A stretch of 64,000 nt of DNA from Brassicibacter mesophilus (GTDB lineage Bacteria; Bacillota; Clostridia; Tissierellales; Proteiniboraceae). Location: positions 314,201 to 378,200 of the forward strand of contig NZ_JBNPXI010000003.1 in NCBI RefSeq assembly GCF_050433385.1, in the 5' to 3' direction. The notes under the pieces are model-generated. The model made no database searches, had not been told where the DNA came from, and saw only the letters and a list, made by a program, of their open reading frames with translations. A program made the translations under genes and the position numbers. Below, piece after piece: positions 52,379 to 64,000 of this stretch (the first letter of the stretch is position 1; every line of letters begins with the position of its first letter).

Positions 52379-55300
52379 CTTTTAATAGAACTACAGTAGA
52401 ATGTAAAGATCTGCGGGAACAGAAAGGTCCAAATAAAGAGTTTTCTTTTAATAGAACTACAGTAGAATGTAAAGACAGATAACTCTGATTCTCTTGCAAG
52501 TTTTCTTATTCTTTTAATAGAACTACAGTAGAATGTAAAGTCTTGTAAGTCAGAGATGAGTATAGGTTTTGTTTGTCTTTTAATAGAACTACAGTAGAAT
52601 GTAAAGATTGTAGCATCACCTATCTTTAATACATCAGCTGCACTTTTAATAGAACTACAGTAGAATGTAAAGTATTCAGCCCCCCTTATCTGCATTCAAA
52701 CAATTCACACTTTTAATAGAACTACAGTAGAATGTAAAGTCCAGTCAATTTCAACAAAATTTTTATATAGACGACTTTTAATAGAACTACAGTAGAATGT
52801 AAAGTGATGTTGCGTTCAAGTGACACTTTGTATATTTATACTTTTAATAGAACTACAGTAGAATGTAAAGACAATCATATATACTAATAGTATAGATACT
52901 TATGTCCCTTTTAATAGAACTACAGTAGAATGTAAAGAGCGACAGGCAGTAGAATAATAGAAATGTCTAAGGCTTTTAATAGAACTACAGTAGAATGTAA
53001 AGTCCAACTACTCCTACGGCGTGTTGAGTTGCAAAAACTTTTAATAGAACTACAGTAGAATGTAAAGTCCTAGCACCTTTCATCACCTACCTCTCATTTA
53101 CAACCTTTTAATAGAACTACAGTAGAATGTAAAGTCTAATATCGGTTTCGAACCTTCGATTTCTTGGTCCTTTTAATAGAACTACAGTAGAATGTAAAGC
53201 ATATTCCCGCCACAGTTAATTAGCCATTTCGATGGCCTTTTAATAGAACTACAGTAGAATGTAAAGAAAATAAAACTCTAATACTATTACACTACACACT
53301 ACTTTTAATAGAACTACAGTAGAATGTAAAGTATCTCAAACAAATTGAAGACATCACAAAAGATGAGCTTTTAATAGAACTACAGTAGAATGTAAAGACT
53401 TTTCTTTAATACCTTTATTTTTTCAATAGCTTCTTTTAATAGAACTACAGTAGAATGTAAAGATAGGAACTGCAAAATTAGGCTTCGTTAGTGATATACT
53501 TTTAATAGAACTACAGTAGAATGTAAAGAATTTACTTGCTTGTAAGACAGATAGATTAGATATTTCTTTTAATAGAACTACAGTAGAATGTAAAGTACTG
53601 ATGTTGTGCCTATTACTGATGATATAGACCTCTTTTAATAGAACTACAGTAGAATGTAAAGAAACTCTACAGAGCGCTCTAGAATTGTAAGAAATTCACT
53701 TTTAATAGAACTACAGTAGAATGTAAAGTCCAACGCAAAATATTTAAGAATAACAGTCTCTATCTTTTAATAGAACTACAGTAGAATGTAAAGTTACTAA
53801 ACAGATGATACATGATGTTGCTAGTTCTTCTTTTAATAGAACTACAGTAGAATGTAAAGGCTTATACAATCTATGACGAAGATGTACCTCAAAACTTTTA
53901 ATAGAACTACAGTAGAATGTAAAGGAAATTATGTTTTCAACAGAGCAAGAAAAAGACATATATCTTTTAATAGAACTACAGTAGAATGTAAAGATAGAAG
54001 CCAAAAAAGCTATACAAGGTGGAAGGCTACTTTTAATAGAACTACAGTAGAATGTAAAGCCTAGAAGACAATTTGCAAACATTTTGCTAACATACTTTTA
54101 ATAGAACTACAGTAGAATGTAAAGGCTCTATTTATAAGCAGACAAGGAAATAGACTTTCTACTTTTAATAGAACTACAGTAGAATGTAAAGGTAATTACT
54201 CCAAGAGGTAAAGTTATCGAAGTGATTCTTTTAATAGAACTACAGTAGAATGTAAAGTCTGTAACATGTTTGCAAAATCTACTTTAATATATTCTTTTAA
54301 TAGAACTACAGTAGAATGTAAAGTTTATTATATCAAGTGAATACAGAATTAATGATTTACTTTTAATAGAACTACAGTAGAATGTAAAGAGATTTGATGG
54401 ATAAAGTTTATGTAGAAACAAAAAAACTTTTAATAGAACTACAGTAGAATGTAAAGAGGTGTGGGGCAGAAGTAAAAGAAAGAGTTGAATAGGCTTTTAA
54501 TAGAACTACAGTAGAATGTAAAGTATGTAATGATATATGACAAGCAAAATGCAGATAGGCTTTTAATAGAACTACAGTAGAATGTAAAGTAATGTTTCAA
54601 AATTATCAAATATAAATTCTAATTCTCTTTTAATAGAACTACAGTAGAATGTAAAGAAGCAGGAATATGTAAACAGAGGTTATTTTGAAGTGCTTTTAAT
54701 AGAACTACAGTAGAATGTAAAGATTGCTGAAGAAGTTAAGAGCGTATTATCTAATGCACTTTTAATAGAACTACAGTAGAATGTAAAGTTTTCTACGGAG
54801 AAGTAGACAGTAGAAAGGGGAATTGCTTTTAATAGAACTACAGTAGAATGTAAAGATCAATACTTTTTATTTTTCTAAGAAAGTGTTTCCACTTTTAATA
54901 GAACTACAGTAGAATGTAAAGGAGGACTTTAGGCAAGAGATGCTAGAAGCAAGAGAACTTTTAATAGAACTACAGTAGAATGTAAAGGAAGATTTACTAG
55001 ACAACTTGGTTCTTACTGGCGAACTTTTAATAGAACTACAGTAGAATGTAAAGCATAATTTCATTTAACTTATCAATTAATTTTTTAACCCTTTTAATAG
55101 AACTACAGTAGAATGTAAAGGGAGGTTGAGTGATGAATGTTTTAAGGGATGGCATAGCTTTTAATAGAACTACAGTAGAATGTAAAGGCTCTTACAGCCT
55201 TAACATTTAGCTTTAAATCTTCACTTTTAATAGAACTACAGTAGAATGTAAAGGTATGATAGGTAATTTTGAATACAATGATATAGAAACTTTTAATAGA

Positions 55301-58300
55301 ACTACAGTAGAATGTAAAGCTGAGTAAATAGTCAGAACTTCTTAACTTTCTTTTGCTTTTAATAGAACTACAGTAGAATGTAAAGCTGAGTAAATAGTCA
55401 GAACTTCTTAACTTTCTTTTGCTTTTAATAGAACTACAGTAGAATGTAAAGNNNNNNNNNNNNNNNNNNNNNNNNNNNNNNNNNNNNNNNNNNNNNNNNN
55501 NNNNNNNNNNNNNNNNNNNNNNNNNNNNNNNNNNNNNNNNNNNNNNNNAAGGCCTATTAAGCTGTTGTAAATGCTATTACTTCATTCTTTTAATAGAACT
55601 ACAGTAGAATGTAAAGTTTGTCATAGCTGAATATTCATCACATTCATATACTTCTTTTAATAGAACTACAGTAGAATGTAAAGGGCTGAAAAGAGTCTTG
55701 GTTCTGGTACAGGTGAATTACTTTTAATAGAACTACAGTAGAATGTAAAGAAGAAACAAAAGGAATATAAAGACTATCTAGCATCCTTTTAATAGAACTA
55801 CAGTAGAATGTAAAGTTATCATATTTGCTAGTTTCCCATCAGAATGAATACTTTTAATAGAACTACAGTAGAATGTAAAGATATTTTAGCAAGCAGGGGA
55901 GTAAGACAACTTACATCCTTTTAATAGAACTACAGTAGAATGTAAAGCCTAACTGTAAATTTAGCAATCAGTATTGTTGTAACTTTTAATAGAACTACAG
56001 TAGAATGTAAAGGAGGAAGGTTTTGTAACTGAGCGTTCAGATAAAAAAGCTTTTAATAGAACTACAGTAGAATGTAAAGAAGGAAGAAGAAAAAATTCAT
56101 GAAGAAGTCCTTAAGCTTTTAATAGAACTACAGTAGAATGTAAAGATAGAATAACTAATCAAGGCGTTAACGCTTAATTTTCTTTTAATAGAACTACAGT
56201 AGAATGTAAAGGAGATAAAGATATATACCTAAACTCTACAGAGCGCTCCTTTTAATAGAACTACAGTAGAATGTAAAGGTTTCATAATCTTATACCTCCT
56301 TAATAACTCTCAATTCTTTTAATAGAACTACAGTAGAATGTAAAGGGAGTTAATAGGAAAGTGGGAAAAAGAACAAGGAGACTTTTAATAGAACTACAGT
56401 AGAATGTAAAGTTTGCATTTGCTCGAATGCACAAAATACAATCATTGCTTTTAATAGAACTACAGTAGAATGTAAAGTTAATTGAAGCTGCATTGTTGTT
56501 ACTAAATACGTTGCTTTTAATAGAACTACAGTAGAATGTAAAGTTGCTAATTGACCTCTCAAAAACATCTAATATGATAGCTTTTAATAGAACTACAGTA
56601 GAATGTAAAGTTGGATATTTAAAGAAAAACGTGTCTTTAGTAAGTCTTTTAATAGAACTACAGTAGAATGTAAAGTGGTTTTTAGCATATTCTATTAGTT
56701 CAGCTATTATACTTTTAATAGAACTACAGTAGAATGTAAAGTCTGAAATAAAAAGTGTTGAAAAATTAATAACAGATACTTTTAATAGAACTACAGTAGA
56801 ATGTAAAGCATGAATAGTGCTTAATAATATTATCTCACACTTCATCCTTTTAATAGAACTACAGTAGAATGTAAAGTAAGTACCGTAATTACTCCCAGCA
56901 CCTTGACCAATCCTTTTAATAGAACTACAGTAGAATGTAAAGCTATACTTGCACTCTTTTTCGCTTACATTCTTATAATCTTTTAATAGAACTACAGTAG
57001 AATGTAAAGCTTGTACTACAGCATTCTGAACATGATTTTTTAGTAGCTTTTAATAGAACTACAGTAGAATGTAAAGGTGGTGGAACTTTAAAAATTAATT
57101 TTGATACAGCAACTTTTAATAGAACTACAGTAGAATGTAAAGAAATATCTAGGTACAAATGTAAAGCAAGATTGCAGGCTTTTAATAGAACTACAGTAGA
57201 ATGTAAAGATAGAAAGGGAGAATGAGGATGAATTATATTTACAACCTTTTAATAGAACTACAGTAGAATGTAAAGATGCATATCTCACAGCTGAAATTTC
57301 ATGGTCGTTTCCTTTTAATAGAACTACAGTAGAATGTAAAGTTAGATGGAGCTACTGAATTAGATAACATTGGTCAACTTTTAATAGAACTACAGTAGAA
57401 TGTAAAGTGGGTAATGGTTTAAAACACAAGTCAGAAGATGAAACACTTTTAATAGAACTACAGTAGAATGTAAAGAACTTTAGTTGAAAAAGGGTTGATA
57501 CAAGTTTTTACTTTTAATAGAACTACAGTAGAATGTAAAGCTACTTCTTTAGCAAGGCTTGCAAATATTACTGGCATGACTTTTAATAGAACTACAGTAG
57601 AATGTAAAGGTTGTTGGCCTTGGTGGAGCTGCAACAAAAGCTAGTATACTTTTAATAGAACTACAGTAGAATGTAAAGTGATGATATGGGTGTTACTGAA
57701 ATAAGACTCAGAGCTTTTAATAGAACTACAGTAGAATGTAAAGTCCTTTGGCTTTACAGTAGTTAATAAGACTTTCCTTCTTTTAATAGAACTACAGTAG
57801 AATGTAAAGAAGATAACGCAACTATGAGTTTTAGATATAAGACATACTTTTAATAGAACTACAGTAGAATGTAAAGTCTCATGTTTTCTATGATATTAAT
57901 AGAAATTATATTCTTTTAATAGAACTACAGTAGAATGTAAAGTTGTTTTCTCGCATAAGGTACATACAGCTTATTTCCTTTTAATAGAACTACAGTAGAA
58001 TGTAAAGATAGTAGTAGAAGCAAACAAGCCTAACGAGCATGGTATCTTTTAATAGAACTACAGTAGAATGTAAAGTTCTAGAGCTGGTCTATTTATATTG
58101 CTGCCCGTAAACTTTTAATAGAACTACAGTAGAATGTAAAGTTAGAAAGCGAGGTATAAAGAGTGTGGTATGCAGCTCTTTTAATAGAACTACAGTAGAA
58201 TGTAAAGGGAGGTTGAGTGATGAATGTTTTAAGGGATGGCATACTTTTAATAGAACTACAGTAGAATGTAAAGCTAGAAGGATTAAATGAAAGAGTAATT

Positions 58301-61300
58301 CTTGAGAACCTTTTAATAGAACTACAGTAGAATGTAAAGGTTTATTTATATAGTATGCCCAGTGCTAAGAAAAATCTTTTAATAGAACTACAGTAGAATG
58401 TAAAGGTATTTGGTGAAGCTTTTGTTGCTATAAATATCAGTCCTTTTAATAGAACTACAGTAGAATGTAAAGACGTCAATCGGAGGTCAACCACTGATAT
58501 AATTTAGGCTTTTAATAGAACTACAGTAGAATGTAAAGATAGTGACGTTGCAGTTAAGCATGGTAGAGCTAGAGCCTTTTAATAGAACTACAGTAGAATG
58601 TAAAGTAGAGAGTCAACATATTCATTACTAGAAGAGATAACTTTTAATAGAACTACAGTAGAATGTAAAGACATTGAACTAGAAATCTTCTTGCCCTTTC
58701 AATTTCCTTTTAATAGAACTACAGTAGAATGTAAAGAAACAAATTACTATTGAGGTATGTCCAAATTGTGGACTCTTTTAATAGAACTACAGTAGAATGT
58801 AAAGATAGATGAGGTTATTACAAAAAGGAATATGAAAATAACCTTTTAATAGAACTACAGTAGAATGTAAAGGCTGATACTGATATTGGAGTAGATTATA
58901 TAGTTATTTACTTTTAATAGAACTACAGTAGAATGTAAAGTAAAAAAAATCTTTTGGATATATGGGGCATTGGGGGCTTTTAATAGAACTACAGTAGAAT
59001 GTAAAGTTAACTATACTATTTCTTGCATCAACTATTTCTGTACTTTTAATAGAACTACAGTAGAATGTAAAGATACAATTGAAATTGAAAGTAAAAACAC
59101 TTCATCACTTTTAATAGAACTACAGTAGAATGTAAAGATAGCTGTTGCTACTTACATGATGGTAGTATTGAATACTTTTAATAGAACTACAGTAGAATGT
59201 AAAGGAAGAAATATAATGACGTTCGACATTGGAGTTACTGCTTTTAATAGAACTACAGTAGAATGTAAAGGTCGCTATATCTTCTACAACTGTATCAATT
59301 GTAGGCCTTTTAATAGAACTACAGTAGAATGTAAAGAATTATAACCAAGTTAATATAATTATAAATCAATTTGCCTTTTAATAGAACTACAGTAGAATGT
59401 AAAGAAAGAAATAATGAGGGAGTATAGAACGGAAACGTTACTTTTAATAGAACTACAGTAGAATGTAAAGTTTCTTCGCTGTTTCTAAAGTCGCAGGAAT
59501 AGGCTTACTTTTAATAGAACTACAGTAGAATGTAAAGAAAGATTTTTTTTAAGGTCATATTCCTTGTTAAGTTTCTTTTAATAGAACTACAGTAGAATGT
59601 AAAGATTAGTCATAACATGCAAATATATTTGCACATATAACTTTTAATAGAACTACAGTAGAATGTAAAGACCCAACAAGCACCCCTTTACCATCTATAT
59701 TGGCACTCTTTTAATAGAACTACAGTAGAATGTAAAGAAAATTAAGACTTCTCTTTAAATCGCTAAGATACTTTCTTTTAATAGAACTACAGTAGAATGT
59801 AAAGTAAGTTTACTATTACTAAGTAATTATAAAACATCTACTTTTAATAGAACTACAGTAGAATGTAAAGGAGTCTACAAAAGAAAAAAGGAAGATAGAT
59901 GATATACTTTTAATAGAACTACAGTAGAATGTAAAGGTTGCTGATTTTGAATTCTTATTTTCTAATAATAGATCTTTTAATAGAACTACAGTAGAATGTA
60001 AAGTATTGTAACAAAGAAAATCAAATGGAAGTTGAATTACTTTTAATAGAACTACAGTAGAATGTAAAGTTTCAAAATAAAAAACCTTATGATAAAACAC
60101 TACTAACTTTTAATAGAACTACAGTAGAATGTAAAGTTTCTAAGTGAAGTAAAAAGAATTAAAACTAATGTCTTTTAATAGAACTACAGTAGAATGTAAA
60201 GTATGAGGTATCACTTGGCGTAATGAGTGAAAAAATACTTTTAATAGAACTACAGTAGAATGTAAAGCGAGAACGCCAAAAGACTCTATACCCTTAATAT
60301 TGCCTTTTAATAGAACTACAGTAGAATGTAAAGTTCACTGATTTTCAAAATTGGGCCATGTATAAAATTCTTTTAATAGAACTACAGTAGAATGTAAAGG
60401 ATGATACATCGATAATGCCTATACGACAGGGTTTGCTTTTAATAGAACTACAGTAGAATGTAAAGCATTACGCGAAAAAAAACAACAGGGGGGTGTGTCA
60501 CCCTTTTAATAGAACTACAGTAGAATGTAAAGTTCCCTAAGTAATAGTTGCAGTCCATTTGTAGTCTGCTTTTAATAGAACTACAGTAGAATGTAAAGAG
60601 AGAATGGGCACGTTACAATTTTAAAACTGAAAGACTTTTAATAGAACTACAGTAGAATGTAAAGTCGTTTCTTTTCTTCTTCCTTATCTAGTGCTTTCCT
60701 CTTTTAATAGAACTACAGTAGAATGTAAAGTTTTTTTTCCCTGTTATTTCAAATTTCAACGCTTACCTTTTAATAGAACTACAGTAGAATGTAAAGTACG
60801 TAAGACATAAAGGCAATGTACTAGAAGAAGTCTTCTTTTAATAGAACTACAGTAGAATGTAAAGAAAGAAATAATGAGGGAGTATAGAACGGAAACGTTA
60901 AGCTTTTAATAGAACTACAGTAGAATGTAAAGAACTTTAAGTTCAATTTAAAAACAGGTAAGTAGTAGCTTTTAATAGAACTACAGTAGAATGTAAAGTT
61001 TCTTCAACTACATTTGGTGACATACCTTGTTCATACTTTTAATAGAACTACAGTAGAATGTAAAGTGGAATAACTTACCGATAGCTATACCAACTATTGT
61101 ACCTTTTAATAGAACTACAGTAGAATGTAAAGTCCTTGTAAGGCTGTTTACCAGTCTCTAGCCATGCCATCTTTTAATAGAACTACAGTAGAATGTAAAG
61201 ATTAAAAGGAGCGTGTATCAAATGACAACTGCAAACGTCTTTTAATAGAACTACAGTAGAATGTAAAGCTTGTTAGCACTTGACTTTGTGATTGCATTGC

Positions 61301-63570
61301 ATCTCTTTTAATAGAACTACAGTAGAATGTAAAGGATATTACAGGGTCTATTCTCTGAGTTGCCTTAGATTCTTTTAATAGAACTACAGTAGAATGTAAA
61401 GCCGCCTTACATGTTCTAAATCTTGTCAATATATCTACTTTTAATAGAACTACAGTAGAATGTAAAGATAGGCTAGTTTCGGATATTTAATCCTCATCAG
61501 TACTTTTAATAGAACTACAGTAGAATGTAAAGTATGCTGAGAGTAAATATAACGTTAATACTTTTATTCTTTTAATAGAACTACAGTAGAATGTAAAGTG
61601 AAAAGCTTTTTAAATAATCTAAAACGAGGAGGTGAACTTTTAATAGAACTACAGTAGAATGTAAAGATTGGCTAGTTTCGGATATTTAATCCTCATCAGT
61701 ATCTTTTAATAGAACTACAGTAGAATGTAAAGCAAAACAAATATATTTACATTACGCCTTTTCTATCTCTTTTAATAGAACTACAGTAGAATGTAAAGAA
61801 ACATTTAGGAGATGGAAAACTTGACAACTTACACTTTTAATAGAACTACAGTAGAATGTAAAGTGCGCTCTTTAGAGTAGGATTTAAACTCTCTAGGCCT
61901 TTTAATAGAACTACAGTAGAATGTAAAGATTAAAAGGAGCGTGTATCAAATGACAACTGCAAACCTTTTAATAGAACTACAGTAGAATGTAAAGGTAAAA
62001 AAGACTAATCACATAGGCGAGGTATACGAAGTCTTTTAATAGAACTACAGTAGAATGTAAAGGATGATAAAATATATTTCAATAGTCTAGGAATTGATAC
62101 TTTTAATAGAACTACAGTAGAATGTAAAGTACACATAATATACATTATATGTACCAAAATTGATTCTTTTAATAGAACTACAGTAGAATGTAAAGCACTC
62201 TACTTTTGCCCGCAAAATAATCTATTATCTTTTAATAGAACTACAGTAGAATGTAAAGTCAGTAACTCCAATGTCGAACGTCATTATATTTCTTCCTTTT
62301 AATAGAACTACAGTAGAATGTAAAGAGGTCAAAAGTTATCGGCAACATATACGAGAATCCAGCTTTTAATAGAACTACAGTAGAATGTAAAGGCTGAAGC
62401 CCTTACTTCTTTAATGGATATAGTAAACACTTTTAATAGAACTACAGTAGAATGTAAAGTTTTAATTGGTTTTTATTTACATTTGTCTGCTGTTGGCTTT
62501 TAATAGAACTACAGTAGAATGTAAAGTTGGATAAAGTCCCTTCTATGCTGTCAATCAGTCCTACTTTTAATAGAACTACAGTAGAATGTAAAGGTTCCCT
62601 CTACTGTTCTAAAGCCGTTATTGCCTATTGCTTTTAATAGAACTACAGTAGAATGTAAAGAATAACTTCTTTACGTTCATTGATCATTATTTTATGCCTT
62701 TTAATAGAACTACAGTAGAATGTAAAGATAAACATATAATCATAAATCAAGCAATCGTTATATCTTTTAATAGAACTACAGTAGAATGTAAAGTATCTCA
62801 AACAAATTGAAGATATCACAAAGGACGACTTTTAATAGAACTACAGTAGAATGTAAAGCAGTATTGGTGGCTACAATATGGAAGATACCATTTCTTTTAA
62901 TAGAACTACAGTAGAATGTAAAGGGAAGACAAAGCGAGCCAACTATGCCTCGATGCTGTCTTTTAATAGAACTACAGTAGAATGTAAAGACCCTTATATG
63001 ACATGACAGGTTATCAGTGTGACAGTCTTTTAATAGAACTACAGTAGAATGTAAAGACAGCATCGAGGTGCAACTGGCTTGCTTTATCTTCCTTTTAATA
63101 GAACTACAGTAGAATGTAAAGCATATCACACTTAACAACAGAAGTTAATGATTTATACTTTTAATAGAACTACAGTAGAATGTAAAGAAGTTAAAGATAT
63201 TATTAGATGATTTAGTGGAAGTCTTTTAATAGAACTACAGTAGAATGTAAAGACCCTTATATGACATGACAGGTTATCAGTGTGATACTTTTAATAGAAC
63301 TACAGTAGAATGTAAAGCAAAACAGCGTAACTGTAAAACATTGTAAATCAAACTTTTAATAGAACTACAGTAGAATGTAAAGTTGGATAAAGTCCCTTCT
63401 ATGCTGTCAATCAGTCCTACCTTTTAATAGAACTACAGTAGAATGTAAAGTTGGATAAAGTCCCTTCTATGCTGTCAATCAGTCCTACAGCTTTTAATAG
63501 AACTACAGTAGAATGTAAAGTCATATCTAGGTTATATTTGGGAATATGTAGAGTAAACTTTTAATAGAAC
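52379..63570 (+). CRISPR. Very long type I-B CRISPR array, 167 visible full repeats
   Basis: A 30-bp repeat starts CTTTTAATAG, has the central dyad CTACAGTAG and ends GAATGTAAAG. Spacers are 35-39 bp, so the period is about 66 bp. By hand I count 167 complete copies from 52379 to 63520, plus one hidden in the N run (its last three bases are at 55549) and a truncated copy at 63558-63570. All complete repeats look identical, even at the far end. Minus-strand reading frames through the repeats are chance ORFs. Some spacers carry phage-like ribosome sites and start codons (for example 55121 and 61201). Confidence 0.99.
55452..55548. other. Run of 97 Ns inside the array
   Basis: An assembly gap. 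The distance between the flanking repeat ends (100 bp) is not a multiple of the ~66-bp unit, so the gap length is probably a placeholder. The two units before the gap carry the same spacer. Confidence 0.95.
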
Positions 63571-63639
63571 GTAAGCGTATAATAATTGATGGATTTTCTA
63601 AGTGATGCCTAAATGAGATAATAAAGTAGACTTGTGAAC

Positions 63640-63680
63640 ACTTTTAAAGTGTTTACAAGTGTTACAAACACTTTAAAAGT
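63640..63680. other. Inverted repeat before the IS66 tnpA gene
   Basis: Perfect 15-bp arms (63640-63654 with 63666-63680) around an 11-nt loop, 16 bp before the tnpA start. It could limit read-through translation or transcription of the element. No T run follows. Confidence 0.65.
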
Positions 63681-63696
63681 CTTAGGAGGGATCTAT

Positions 63697-64000
63697 ATGG
63701 ATATGAGATCTGTAAGCCATCAGGTTAAGGTTCAGGAATGGCGTGAAATTATCTCTGGATGTAGGAATAGTGGTATGCCAGTACGAGAATGGTGCAGCGA
63801 GAATGGAATTAAACCAGGTCAATACTATTACTGGCTAAGAGTAATTCGCAATGAATCCCTGGCATTAATACCAAGAGAACCGCAGGTAGTTCAACCTTCT
63901 TTTGCAGCTGTTAAAGTTTCTGAAATGAACAATACAGATACTGATGAAGCTGGTATCTGTGCAGTAGTAAAAACCAGTTCATTTTCCATCGAAATTAAGA
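63697..64000 (+). CDS. tnpA: IS66 accessory protein TnpA (3' end cut by window edge)
   Basis: From ATG 63697 with AGGAGGG upstream; 101 residues are seen. The HTH-like N-terminus is typical: MDMRSVSHQVKVQEWREII, then SGMPVREWCSENGIKPGQYY and YWLRVIRNE, which match the IS66 TnpA/InsA family. It is needed for transposition together with TnpB and the transposase, which should follow outside the window. Confidence 0.9.
   Translation, partial: MDMRSVSHQVKVQEWREIISGCRNSGMPVREWCSENGIKPGQYYYWLRVIRNESLALIPREPQVVQPSFAAVKVSEMNNTDTDEAGICAVVKTSSFSIEIK

Larger units (their letters stand above)
63571..64000 (+). mobile_element. IS66-family insertion sequence, left end (cut by window edge)
   Basis: It begins GTAAGCGTATAATAATTG immediately after the first 13 bases of a CRISPR repeat. 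GTAAGCG is the hallmark terminal sequence of IS66 elements, and a tnpA-type gene follows at 63697. The element runs out of the window, so the tnpB and transposase genes and the right end are not seen. IS66 insertion normally duplicates 8 bp, so AATAGAAC should recur beyond the other end. Confidence 0.88.

Noticed and set aside
52366..63138. Many ORFs of 60-180 codons inside the array, with repeated peptides such as FTFYCSSIK, LHSTVVLLK and FNRTTVECK
   Set aside because: They are translations of the CRISPR repeat in different frames, with random spacer sequence between; there are no ribosome sites.
52379..63520. Search for spacers matching other parts of this window (self-targeting)
   Set aside because: I saw no match by eye, but a manual check of about 167 spacers is not conclusive.

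Overview
The window is AT-rich, densely coded, low-GC Bacillota DNA. The best fit is an anaerobic, spore-forming member of the Clostridia or Tissierellia. Supporting signs are consistent AGGAGG-type ribosome binding sites, a tRNA-dependent T-box leader before ileS, a GerAB-type germination permease, two small membrane proteins behind sigma-K-like promoters, peptidases and amino-acid transporters, and a subtype I-B (Tneap-like) CRISPR-Cas locus. I cannot name a species from the sequence alone.

Layout. 1-4464 (minus): a PucR-type regulator cut by the left edge, then an M20 amidohydrolase with two 231-residue membrane proteins, probably an uptake and hydrolysis unit. 4697-8465 (plus): a GlnK/GlnL-like (YcbA/YcbB) two-component pair followed by an AgcS/AlsT sodium:amino-acid symporter. 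8526-14651: XdhC-type factor, DUF4846 lipoprotein, GNAT acetyltransferase, M42 aminopeptidase, a flavoprotein/ferredoxin deletion remnant beside a GntR/FCD regulator, and DNA polymerase IV. 14893-23631: a complete yhf-type operon (yhfZ, Y, U, T, an extra amidase-signature protein, php, yhfS, X, W) behind a clear promoter and a perfect operator palindrome; its pathway is unknown. 23888-25931: GerAB permease, two small ORFs and a decayed DUF421 gene. 26112-32522: a DctB/DctD-like pair and a DctPQM TRAP transporter behind a sigma-54 promoter with upstream palindromes. 32648-33231: three very short genes (a zinc-ribbon protein and two putative late-sporulation membrane peptides). 33496-37718: HAD phosphatase and T-box-controlled ileS. 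37880-42690: amidohydrolase, TSUP permease, Crp/Fnr regulator and a DUF3100 membrane pair. Two near-identical palindromes flank this block and suggest a small Crp/Fnr regulon.

43089-64000 is the defence region: a WYL regulator, cas6-cas8b-cas7-cas5-cas3-cas4-cas1-cas2, a 185-bp leader and a very long CRISPR array. By hand I count 167 complete, seemingly identical 30-bp repeats from 52379 to 63520, interrupted by a run of Ns. The array ends inside a repeat at 63570, where an IS66-family element begins. It probably continues beyond the right edge. Several spacers are duplicated, several are diverged versions of one another, one pair overlaps, and one pair is exactly reverse-complementary.

Gene decay is frequent between the intact operons: fragments of a flavoprotein/ferredoxin pair, a DUF421 gene, an amidohydrolase and a second ileS. 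All start choices, hairpins and operators were read by eye without database searches, so family names rest on motif recognition.
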